Assembly (NCBI GenBank): GCA_035461175.1
Contig: DATHVR010000172.1
Coordinates: 1 to 20,197, forward strand
Length of the DNA: 20,197 nucleotides
Direction: 5' to 3'
Origin: DATHVR01 sp035461175
GTDB lineage: Bacteria > Actinomycetota > Acidimicrobiia > Spongiisociales > ZC4RG35
Both the position numbers and the translations under genes were made by a program. How positions within the stretch are numbered: the first letter of the stretch is position 1; each line of letters opens with the position of its first letter. Of this stretch, positions 14,242 to 20,197 are shown in pieces. The notes under the pieces were generated by a model. The model was not told the origin of the DNA, ran no database searches, and worked only from the letters and a program-made list of their open reading frames with translations.

Positions 14242-15395
14242 ATCTCTCCCTGGAAGGGAGTGGTCAGTTTTCCGATCATCTTCTCGGTGGTGGATCGATG
14301 CAGCTCGTCGGGGTTGAGCACCACCTCACAGGCATCCAGGTCGTTCACGAAGTCGTCTGCCAGCAATCGATTCAGGCTCGAGTCGATCGCCACCGTGGCC
14401 ACTTCTTCGTCCTTGAACAGGGAGCGCTCGTTGAAATTGACCGAGCCGAACATGGCCAGGCTCTCGTCGGCGACCAGCTGCTTTAGATGGAGCATCGTCC
14501 GCTGATAGCGATGAAGGGCGACGCCGACCTCGACCAGCTGGCGGGCTTGCTCCTGGGCCGAGATGAGCGACACCCGCTTGTCGATGTGGTCGCCCGGGAT
14601 CATCAGTCGCACCTCCACCCCGCGCTCGGTGGCTTCGACCAGGAGCTGGGTGAGCCGTTCGGAAGGGTTGAAGTAAGGGGTGGCGATCCACAGCCGGTGC
14701 TCGGCCACGGCCACCACCGCCTCGAAGGCTCTTCCGGCGGTGTTGAGCTCGATCTCGGCCGAGGCGTCGATCACCCCCAGGGCCACGTCACCGGCCGGGG
14801 CGGGCCGAGCCGGTATCTCGTCGCCCCGGAACATCTCGCCGGCCGCATCCCGCCAGTCGCTGACGAAGGCCGAGCGCAACGGGTCGATGGCGGGACCCCG
14901 CACTGCGAAATGGCTGTCCCGCCACTCCGAGGGGTCGCGGGCGTCGCCCTCCCACTCGGCGGCGATCCCCACTCCACCCGTGAAGGCGACCTGGTCGTCG
15001 ACGACGAGGATCTTGCGGTGCGTGCGGTGGTCGATCTCCCACACCTTCCATCTGGTCACGGGACGGAACCAGGCCACCTCCACCCCGGAGTCCTCCATCT
15101 GCTGCACCAGGCCGGTGTCCATCGAGTGGGCCCCGACCGCGTCGAGCAGGACCCGGACCGAAATTCCCGCCCGGGCCCGCTCGGCCAGGGCCGTCGCCAT
15201 CTGGCGGGCGATGTCACCCGTCCAGTAGACGAAGGTGACGAAGTCGATCCGCCGTTCCGCCAGCCGGATAGCCTCGAGCATGGCCGGGAATATCTCGACC
15301 CCGTTGCGGAGTCGTTGCACCGAGTTCCCCTCGAGGAACGTGACCCCGACGAAGGCCTCCAGCGCTCGCCGGAACTTGTCGTCCCGTGGGCTCAC
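14238..15395 (-). CDS. Phospholipase D-like protein (cardiolipin synthase family)
   Basis: This protein has 385 residues. GTG 15395 is the only sensible start, one base after the dehydrogenase stop (TGA-A-GTG). Both HKD motifs are intact: His126-x-Lys128-x4-Asp133 (HRKILVVDD) and His303-x-Lys305-x4-Asp310 (HLKQLVAD), the latter followed by GSVNFNERS. That pair defines the PLD superfamily, where the two halves form one active site that breaks and remakes phosphodiester bonds. The GVEIFPAMLEAIRLAERRI segment and WEIDHRTHRK fit the cardiolipin synthase (ClsA-like) branch. There is no N-terminal membrane anchor as in ClsA, so it may be peripheral. The gene is translationally coupled on both sides. 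Confidence 0.9.
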   Translation of the reverse strand: MSPRDDKFRRALEAFVGVTFLEGNSVQRLRNGVEIFPAMLEAIRLAERRIDFVTFVYWTGDIARQMATALAERARAGISVRVLLDAVGAHSMDTGLVQQMEDSGVEVAWFRPVTRWKVWEIDHRTHRKILVVDDQVAFTGGVGIAAEWEGDARDPSEWRDSHFAVRGPAIDPLRSAFVSDWRDAAGEMFRGDEIPARPAPAGDVALGVIDASAEIELNTAGRAFEAVVAVAEHRLWIATPYFNPSERLTQLLVEATERGVEVRLMIPGDHIDKRVSLISAQEQARQLVEVGVALHRYQRTMLHLKQLVADESLAMFGSVNFNERSLFKDEEVATVAIDSSLNRLLADDFVNDLDACEVVLNPDELHRSTTEKMIGKLTTPFQGEM

Positions 15396-15396
15396 T

Positions 15397-16920
15397 TCAG
15401 CCGAACTCGATCCCCTGGGCCAGCGGCAGGTCGTCGCCCCAGTTGATGGTGGTGGTCTGGCGCCGCATGTACGCCTTCCAGGCATCCGAGCCGGCCTCGC
15501 GGCCACCCCCGGTGTCCTTCTCCCCGCCGAAGGCGCCCCCGATCTCCGCACCCGAGGTGCCGATGTTGACGTTGGCGATCCCGCAGTCGGAGCCGGTGGC
15601 GGACAGGAACCGCTCGGCGTTCTTGAGCGACTGGGTGAAGATGGCCGACGACAGGCCCTGGACCACGCCGTTGTGGATCTCGATCGCCTCCTCCAGCGAG
15701 TCGAACTCGGTGATCCAGAGGACGGGGGCGAAGGTCTCCTCCTGGGTGATGGCGGCGTCCTTGGGCACCCGGGCGACGGTGGGCTCGACGAAGAAGCCGG
15801 GCCGATCGATGCGGTTGCCTCCCACCACCACCTGAGCGCCCTGGGAGCGGGCGGTGTCGAGGGCAGCCATCATCTGATCGACGGCGGCCTGGTTGACGAG
15901 GGGCCCCATCAGGGTCCCCCCCTCCAACGGATCGCCGATCCTCACCTGGCCGTAGGCCTCCTTGAGACGATCGATCAGCTTGTCGGCGATGGCCCGGTGC
16001 ACCAGCAGACGCCGCAGAGAAGTGCAACGCTGGCCGGAGGTACCGACGGCGGCGAAGAGCGCCGCCCGGACGGCCAGTTCGAGGTCGGCATCGTCCATCA
16101 CCACGATGGCGTTGTTGCCGCCCAGCTCGAGGATGCTGCGGCCGAGGCGGGCCGAGACGGCCGGACCCACCTGCTTGCCCATCCGGATCGAACCGGTGGC
16201 GGAGATCAGGGGGATCCGCCGGTCGTTGACCATAGCCTGGCCTACCTCGGCGCCGGTCCCGGCCACCAGGTTGAAGACGCCCTCGAATCCACTGCCGGCC
16301 ATCACCTCGTTGGCGATCCTGGTGACGGCGATGGCGGTGAGCGGGGTGCGCTCGCTCGGCTTCCATAGGACGGTGTCGCCGCACACGGCGGCAATCGTCG
16401 AGTTCCACGACCACACCGCCACCGGGAAGTTGAAGGCCGTGATCAGGCCGACCGGTCCCAGCGGATGCCATTGCTCGTACATGCGGTGATTGGGACGCTC
16501 GGAAGCCATCGTCTTGCCGTAGAGCTGGCGGGAGAGACCCACGGCGAAGTCGCAGATGTCGATCATCTCCTGGACCTCGCCGATTCCCTCGGGATGGATC
16601 TTGCCCACCTCGAGCGCGACCAGTGCCCCGAGGGCGTCGCGCTTCTCGCGCAGGGCGTTACCCAGCCGGCGGATGTAGTCGCCCCGCACCGGAGCGGGGA
16701 GGGCGCGCCAGCGCTCGAAAGTCTCGACCGAGGACTGCACCGCCGCCTCGTAGTCGTCGGCTCCGCCCATCCGCACCCGGGCCAGGGTCTCGCCGGTGGC
16801 GGGGTTGGGGATCTCCATCACCTCGCCGCCGCCCTGGCGCCACTCCCCGGCGACACTGACGCCTGAGATGGGGTCTGAGTCTCCGAATCCGAACGCGGCG
16901 AATACTTCCTGCTGGTTCAT
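15397..16920 (-). CDS. ALDH7-type aldehyde dehydrogenase (aminoadipate-semialdehyde/piperideine-6-carboxylate dehydrogenase)
   Basis: This 507-residue protein is the length of ALDH7 (antiquitin). The NAD site includes ITAFNFPVAVWSWN and LWKPSERTPL. The catalytic pair is Glu265 (LELGGNN) and Cys299 (GQRCTSLRR), 34 residues apart as in the family. The C-terminus is diagnostic: GTSGAEIGGAFGGEKDTGGG, WKAYMRRQTTTINW and a final DLPLAQGIEF, as in antiquitin. Family members oxidise alpha-aminoadipate semialdehyde, which cyclises to piperideine-6-carboxylate, in lysine/pipecolate breakdown. The coupled ridA upstream, an imine deaminase, supports a substrate that forms cyclic imines. Its ATG overlaps the ridA stop. 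Confidence 0.92.
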   Translation of the reverse strand: MNQQEVFAAFGFGDSDPISGVSVAGEWRQGGGEVMEIPNPATGETLARVRMGGADDYEAAVQSSVETFERWRALPAPVRGDYIRRLGNALREKRDALGALVALEVGKIHPEGIGEVQEMIDICDFAVGLSRQLYGKTMASERPNHRMYEQWHPLGPVGLITAFNFPVAVWSWNSTIAAVCGDTVLWKPSERTPLTAIAVTRIANEVMAGSGFEGVFNLVAGTGAEVGQAMVNDRRIPLISATGSIRMGKQVGPAVSARLGRSILELGGNNAIVVMDDADLELAVRAALFAAVGTSGQRCTSLRRLLVHRAIADKLIDRLKEAYGQVRIGDPLEGGTLMGPLVNQAAVDQMMAALDTARSQGAQVVVGGNRIDRPGFFVEPTVARVPKDAAITQEETFAPVLWITEFDSLEEAIEIHNGVVQGLSSAIFTQSLKNAERFLSATGSDCGIANVNIGTSGAEIGGAFGGEKDTGGGREAGSDAWKAYMRRQTTTINWGDDLPLAQGIEFG

Positions 16921-17312
16921 CCCTGTTCCTCCGGGTTGCGTAGAGCGGCCACGATTTCGATCTCGACCAGGAATCCCGCCGGAAGGGCGGCGGCCTGGAT
17001 GGCCGAACGCGCCGGAGGCTGGTCGGTGAAGTAGCCGCTGTAGATCTCGTTGATGGCGCCGTAGTCGCCCATGTCCGCCATGAAGATGGTGGTCTTGACG
17101 ATGTCCGAATAGTCCAATCCGACGTCGCCCAGGATCAGGCCGATGTTGTCCATGACCCGCCGGGTCTGACCCTCGACGTCGGGTGCCCGATCTCCGGTCT
17201 CCGGATCGGCGCCCACCTGGCCGGAGAAGAAGACGAATCCGTTCGATTCGACTGCCACCGAGTACGGGCCCACGGCGGCAGGGGCCGAGGGCGTTGCGAG
17301 GACCTTGTGCAT
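16917..17312 (-). CDS. ridA: RidA/YjgF family reactive-imine deaminase
   Basis: This 131-residue protein is the standard RidA length. In the family a trimer hydrolyses reactive enamines and imines made by PLP enzymes. Visible marks are APAAVGPYSVAVESNGFVFF at the N-terminus, FSGQVGADPETG, and the C-terminal PPARSAIQAAALP with the substrate-binding Arg102, then LVEIEIVA with Glu117. The start is ATG 17312, with GGGAG about 9 nt upstream and a TAGCCT -10 candidate at 17344-17349. It is the first gene of the operon, and its stop overlaps the ALDH7 start. The pairing suggests protection against the cyclic imine that the dehydrogenase handles. Confidence 0.94.
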   Translation of the reverse strand: MHKVLATPSAPAAVGPYSVAVESNGFVFFSGQVGADPETGDRAPDVEGQTRRVMDNIGLILGDVGLDYSDIVKTTIFMADMGDYGAINEIYSGYFTDQPPARSAIQAAALPAGFLVEIEIVAALRNPEEQG

Positions 17313-17406
17313 CTGTTCAGACTCCCGGGGCGCGGACGTTCCCAGGCTACCGGGATCGCGCGCCCAGCCGACCAGACCGATTACGGCCTACGCAGGCACG
17401 GGTAGC

Positions 17407-17673
17407 GGGTGGTGAGTGGTGGGAAATGGGTCGACGTCCCGCCCTGCCGCCGGAGCTTGCGGAGGCGGGGGGTGGGGGGCAATCGCGAAAGTTCTGTGGC
17501 GCGCTCTGCCCGACCCCGGCGGGGTCGCCCCCACCCCGCTCTGACGACGACCCCACCGCCACCGGCGGGGGCCCCTTCCCCCCTCGCTTCGCTCCGGGGG
17601 ACAAGGGGGACAAAGGTGTGGACCAGTCAGGGATGCTGGTGGCTACTCACTCAGAACCCACGACTCACAACCC
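17407..17673. repeat. Dispersed GC-rich repeat, copy B, with inverted ends
   Basis: The core (about 17440-17605) matches copy A at 611-784. It is bounded by GGGTGGTGAGTGGTGGG (17407-17423) and, inverted, CCCACGACTCACAACCC (17657-17673), 17 bp with two mismatches. The right part CCTTCCCCC...GGGGGACAA is the inverse of the left end of copy A. It lies in the 371-bp gap between iscA (3' side) and ridA (5' side). No coding frame is evident. Confidence 0.6.
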
Positions 17674-17683
17674 CGAAGGGGAA

Positions 17684-18046
17684 TCAGCCGAAGCTGTTGC
17701 CGCAGCCGCAGGTGCGGGAGACGTTGGGGTTGTCGATGGCGAAACCGGCCCCCATCAACCCGTCTTTGAAGTCGAGGGTGGCTCCCTTGATCATCTCGGC
17801 CGACTGGGGATCGACCACGACCCGGACATCGCCGAATTCCTCAACGATGTCTTCGTTCTCTATCTGGGTGTCGAAGAAGAGTTCGTAGGAGAACCCCGAG
17901 CAGCCGCCGGGCCGCACCGCCATCCGCAGGGCCATCCCCTCCTCGCCCTCGGCGGCGATCAACTCGCCCACCTTGGCGACGGCGGTGTCGGTCAGGTTGA
18001 CGGTCTTCTGAGGCTGGTTGGACCGGATGTTGAGAAGCTGAGTCAT
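17684..18046 (-). CDS. IscA/ErpA-like iron-sulfur cluster assembly protein
   Basis: This A-type carrier has 120 residues from ATG 18046; a farther upstream start would add an unrelated leader. The three cluster cysteines of the HesB/IscA family are present: Cys49 in PGGCSGFSY and Cys113-Gly-Cys115 in TCGCGNSF. LTDTAVAKVGELIAAEG and FDTQIENEDI are also typical. In the family it receives Fe-S clusters from a scaffold and passes them to target enzymes. It is divergent from Mrp, another Fe-S carrier. The 106-bp gap has a TATACT -10 candidate (18088-18093, minus) followed by a palindrome that could be an operator. ErpA fits better than IscA by actinobacterial context, but the two cannot be told apart here. 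Confidence 0.93.
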   Translation of the reverse strand: MTQLLNIRSNQPQKTVNLTDTAVAKVGELIAAEGEEGMALRMAVRPGGCSGFSYELFFDTQIENEDIVEEFGDVRVVVDPQSAEMIKGATLDFKDGLMGAGFAIDNPNVSRTCGCGNSFG

Positions 18047-18069
18047 TTTGAATTCACCCGCTAGACGAC

Positions 18070-18104
18070 TGGGTTCCCGAATCCCACAGTATAGGGGATA
18101 GCCT
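18070..18104. promoter_or_regulatory. Divergent iscA/mrp promoter region with imperfect palindrome
   Basis: TGGGTTCCCGAATCCCA (18070-18086) is a 17-bp imperfect palindrome immediately after the minus-strand -10 candidate TATACT (18088-18093), where an iscA repressor would bind. On the plus strand TAGCCT (18099-18104) is a -10 candidate for mrp. A TTCACA -35-like box (18109-18114, minus) lies 15 bp behind the iscA -10. Confidence 0.4.
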
Positions 18105-18152
18105 GGTTTGTGAACTCCCAGCATTTGGCTGGCTCTCTACCCCGGTGCCCAC

Positions 18153-19328
18153 ATGGCCACACATGACGACATATACAGAGCGCTGGAGGCGGTAAAGGAC
18201 CCCGAATTGGGCGGCAACGTCGTCGAACTCGGCATGGTGTCCTCGGTCGATCTGGACGACGACGGCGTCGCCATCATCGGCATCGCCCTGACGGTGGCCG
18301 AATGCCCGATGCGCTCCCAGATCGAAGGGGAGACGCGCCGCAAGGTGCTGGCGCTGCCCGGGGTCTCCGACGTGGTGGTTCGGACCACCGCCATGACCAA
18401 GGCCCAGCGGGCCGAGCTGATGGGCAAGGCCCGGCGCCGGGCCCGGGAGCAGGCCCAGCCGACCCAGGTCGCCACCACCACCCGGGTGGTGGCTGTGGCC
18501 TCGGGTAAGGGCGGGGTCGGCAAGTCGTCGGTCACGGTCAACCTGGCCCTGGCCCTGAAGGAGCAGGGATTCCGGGTGGGAGTCCTCGACGCCGACATCT
18601 GGGGTTTCTCCATCCCCCGCATGCTGGGAGCGGAAGGCCCCCTCAACGCCGACGACGACACCCGGCTCATCCAGCCGGCGATCGCCCACGGAGTGTCGGT
18701 CGTCTCCACCGGCCTGATCATCGAATCCGAAGAGACAGCCCTCATGTGGCGGGGGTTGATGTTGTCGAAGGCGCTGGAGCAGTTCCTGACCCAGGTCGAA
18801 TGGGGCACGCTGGACTATCTGCTCGTCGACCTTCCCCCCGGCACGGGCGACGTCCAGATGGCACTGTCGCGGATGCTCCCCCAGGCCGAGATGCTGGTCG
18901 TCACCACACCGCAAAAGGCGGCCCAGAAGGTGGCGGTACGGGTGGCCGACATGGCCCGCCGCTCCTACATGCCCGTCATCGGCGTGGTGGAGAACATGGC
19001 CGGGTTCGTCTGCGACCACGGCGAGACCTATGACCTGTTCGGTACCGGCGGCGGCGAGGAGCTGGCCTCGACGATGGACGTACCCCTCCTGGGTCGAATT
19101 CCGCTCGACGCGGCGGTGGTGACCGGAGGCGACGAGGGCCGCCCGGTGGTGGCGGCGGTTCCCGGAGGCGCCGCCGGAGAGGCCTTCCTCGCCCTGGCCG
19201 GCAGAGTTATGGAAGCGATGCCCCCTATCGCCGACGAGACCTGCACGGGCCGGATCGCCAAACTGGTGGCCGACCTGGATGAGGACCTCGCCGCCAGGCT
19301 GGACCCGCGGCCCGCCGTTCAGGGTTGA
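18153..19328 (+). CDS. mrp: Mrp/NBP35-family ATP-binding Fe-S carrier
   Basis: This protein has 391 residues. The N-terminal MIP18/DUF59 domain covers about 1-85 (YRALEAVKDPELGGNVVELG and VAECPMRSQIE). The deviant Walker A P-loop SGKGGVGKSS is at 117-126 (Lys119, Lys124). It is followed by DADIWGFSIPRMLG, the Walker B region LLVDLPPGTGD and the NBP35-like VTTPQKAA. In the family, dimers bind a bridging [4Fe-4S] cluster through a CxxC in the NMxxFVCPxC segment. Here that segment reads MAGFVCDHGETYDLFGTGGG, with only Cys287, so the second cysteine is missing. It starts at ATG 18153 with no clear ribosome site. Confidence 0.94.
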   Translation: MATHDDIYRALEAVKDPELGGNVVELGMVSSVDLDDDGVAIIGIALTVAECPMRSQIEGETRRKVLALPGVSDVVVRTTAMTKAQRAELMGKARRRAREQAQPTQVATTTRVVAVASGKGGVGKSSVTVNLALALKEQGFRVGVLDADIWGFSIPRMLGAEGPLNADDDTRLIQPAIAHGVSVVSTGLIIESEETALMWRGLMLSKALEQFLTQVEWGTLDYLLVDLPPGTGDVQMALSRMLPQAEMLVVTTPQKAAQKVAVRVADMARRSYMPVIGVVENMAGFVCDHGETYDLFGTGGGEELASTMDVPLLGRIPLDAAVVTGGDEGRPVVAAVPGGAAGEAFLALAGRVMEAMPPIADETCTGRIAKLVADLDEDLAARLDPRPAVQG

Positions 19329-19362
19329 CCACCACTCCCGACGTCGCCGGAGTGACTAGTCC

Positions 19363-19628
19363 TTTCGGGTGCATCCGAAATCCGCCTACCACTCTCCGTG
19401 GCGGCCGACATCATATGCAGCGAACGTGCCCTGGATTTGGAGCCGGCTCGGCCGGCCATCCGAACTAGGCGGTGTCATGGGAGGCATCCGGGCAGATGGA
19501 ATGGGAGCCATCTGCCCAACGTTCTTCGAGGCCCCGATCCCCCGGGGCCTCGGAGTAGCACGAGGCTCTGAGTTCCCCCGCAGAGACTCGTCAACCGGGC
19601 GGCACAGCGTGCCGCCCGGTACTTTTTT
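19363..19628 (+). ncRNA. Candidate structured non-coding RNA
   Basis: This stretch holds a chain of hairpins with no credible gene. They are: TTTCGG/CCGAAA (19363-19380); CCGCC...GGCGG (19382-19404); GGAT...ATCC enclosing GCCGGC-TCG-GCCGGC (19433-19461); a perfect 10-bp stem GGGCAGATGG/CCATCTGCCC (19490-19517); a perfect 10-bp stem CGAGGCCCCG/CGGGGCCTCG (19527-19552); CGAGGCTCTG/CAGAGACTCG with one mismatch (19561-19590); and the terminator at 19595-19628. It does not match tRNA, tmRNA, SRP RNA or RNase P as far as I can judge. It starts about 35 bp after mrp, so it could be an mrp 3'UTR or a separate sRNA. Confidence 0.55.
19595..19628 (+). terminator. Intrinsic terminator
   Basis: CCGGGCGGCAC pairs perfectly with GTGCCGCCCGG around AGC (19595-19619), followed by TAC and six T residues (to 19628). 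It is the clearest Rho-independent terminator in the window. It points along the plus strand, ending transcription from mrp or from the hairpin-rich RNA. Confidence 0.9.
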
Positions 19629-19687
19629 GCCCGAACCGGCCTGGAACTTCTTTGCCGGGACCCCGCGCCGGATGAGCCAAAGGGGGA

Positions 19688-20197
19688 TCAGCCGCAGATG
19701 CCCCGGACCAGGGGGTAGGGATTGACGGCACCGCCGCCGCCGGGGTGGTACTCGAAGTGGAGATGGGGATAGGCGGGCGAGGCGTTGCCGGTGCTACCCA
19801 CTGTTCCGATGACCTGGCCCGCCGCCACCGAAGTCCCCGACGAGATGCCCCCGGCGATGGAGTCGAGGTGGGCGTAGTAGAAGGAGTCGCCCGCGCTGGA
19901 GCGCATCCAGATCGTGATCCCGCCCAACGAGCTTCCCGAGCCGGTTCGGCTGATGGTGCCGTCGAAGATAGCCGCTACCGGGGTGCCCCGGGCCGCCATC
20001 ATGTCCACTCCCTGATGGCCGCGGCCACCGGAACGGGGAGCACCCCAGGTGTCGATGAACGAGACCGGCCCGGCCACGGGACACGCCTGGCCTCCGCTGG
20101 GCTGGGGAGGAGGCGGGGCGGTGGTGGGGGGCGTGGTGGCGGCAGTCGTCTCGGTCGTCTCGGCCACGGTGGTGACGGTGGTGCCCGGCGAGTCGTC
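19688..20197 (-). CDS. M23/LytM-type peptidoglycan endopeptidase, C-terminal part (partial)
   Basis: The frame is open to the window edge (20197), so the N-terminus is missing. A Thr/Pro-rich linker (TTETTAATTPPTTAPPPPQP) precedes the catalytic domain, which opens with CPVAGPVSFIDTWGAPRSGG. The zinc-site HxxxD is GHQGVD, and the HxH is HLHFEY, both intact. GTPVAAIFDGTI and SFYYAHLDSI complete the lysostaphin-like fold. In the family these enzymes cut stem-peptide crosslinks in the cell wall, and the low-complexity linker suggests a secreted or anchored protein. Two cysteines (QACPV and the terminal RGICG) may form a disulfide. Active-site residues look complete, so it is probably an enzyme rather than a degenerate LytM activator. 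Confidence 0.92.
   Translation of the reverse strand, partial: DDSPGTTVTTVAETTETTAATTPPTTAPPPPQPSGGQACPVAGPVSFIDTWGAPRSGGRGHQGVDMMAARGTPVAAIFDGTISRTGSGSSLGGITIWMRSSAGDSFYYAHLDSIAGGISSGTSVAAGQVIGTVGSTGNASPAYPHLHFEYHPGGGGAVNPYPLVRGICG

Noticed and set aside
17407..17673. Insertion sequence
   Set aside because: Inverted ends exist but no transposase and no clear target duplication is visible, so only a non-autonomous repeat is supported.
17183..18064. Long plus-strand open frame covering ridA, the repeat and iscA
   Set aside because: It is antisense to two well-recognised genes and reads through the repeat; a by-product of high GC.
19369..19725. Open frame of 118 codons after mrp
   Set aside because: It runs through the hairpin chain and the intrinsic terminator and overlaps the M23 gene end; composition is not protein-like.

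Overview
The window looks like chromosomal DNA of a high-GC actinomycete (phylum Actinomycetota). The evidence is a WhiB-family gene, a GlnR-type orphan regulator beside a GlnA2-type glutamine synthetase, an Mrp/IscA Fe-S pair and many GTG or leaderless-looking starts. Assignment to the class Acidimicrobiia is an inference from overall gene flavour, not something the sequence proves. I see no rRNA, tRNA, transposase, integrase or phage gene.

Layout, left to right. (1) The 3' end of a glycine-betaine/choline ABC substrate-binding protein (1-470), then a hairpin and a dispersed GC-rich repeat. (2) A TetR regulator (minus) divergent from an alpha/beta hydrolase (plus), with two 18-bp operator-like palindromes between them. 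(3) A PlsC-like acyltransferase followed by a DUF1295 membrane enzyme. (4) A CarH/LitR-like B12 photoreceptor-type regulator (minus) divergent, across only 44 bp, from a whiB gene, a small membrane protein, a CorA-type Mg2+ channel and an MFS exporter. (5) A glnA2-glnR-like operon and a stand-alone AbiEi-HTH/DUF559 nuclease gene. These genes are separated by three clusters of a 37-bp palindromic repeat, about 12 copies within 3.7 kb. (6) A Cys/Met-metabolism PLP enzyme (plus) converging on a five-gene minus-strand operon: ridA, an ALDH7-type semialdehyde dehydrogenase, a PLD/cardiolipin-synthase-like protein, a methyltransferase and a DUF302 protein. (7) A divergent Fe-S pair, IscA/ErpA-like (minus) and Mrp (plus). 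(8) A 266-nt hairpin-rich non-coding stretch ending in a canonical intrinsic terminator. (9) The C-terminal part of a LytM/M23 peptidase (minus), cut by the window end.

The most unusual content is the family of 37-bp palindromes. Their outer arms (CGTGCA/TGCACG) and centre (CCCGT[G/C]ACGGG) are nearly fixed, while the arms between them vary and in several copies do so in a compensatory way. One copy supplies the stop codon of the nuclease gene, and clusters flank that gene on both sides. A REP/RAYT-like relationship between palindrome and nuclease is a testable hypothesis, not a demonstrated one. Second is the structured-RNA candidate at 19363-19628. Third is the CarH-like sensor paired with whiB.

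Functionally the neighbourhood mixes nitrogen assimilation (glnA2-glnR), lysine/pipecolate-type semialdehyde oxidation coupled to imine removal (ridA-ALDH7), Fe-S cluster biogenesis (iscA/mrp), and membrane lipid and ion homeostasis (plsC-like, PLD, corA).
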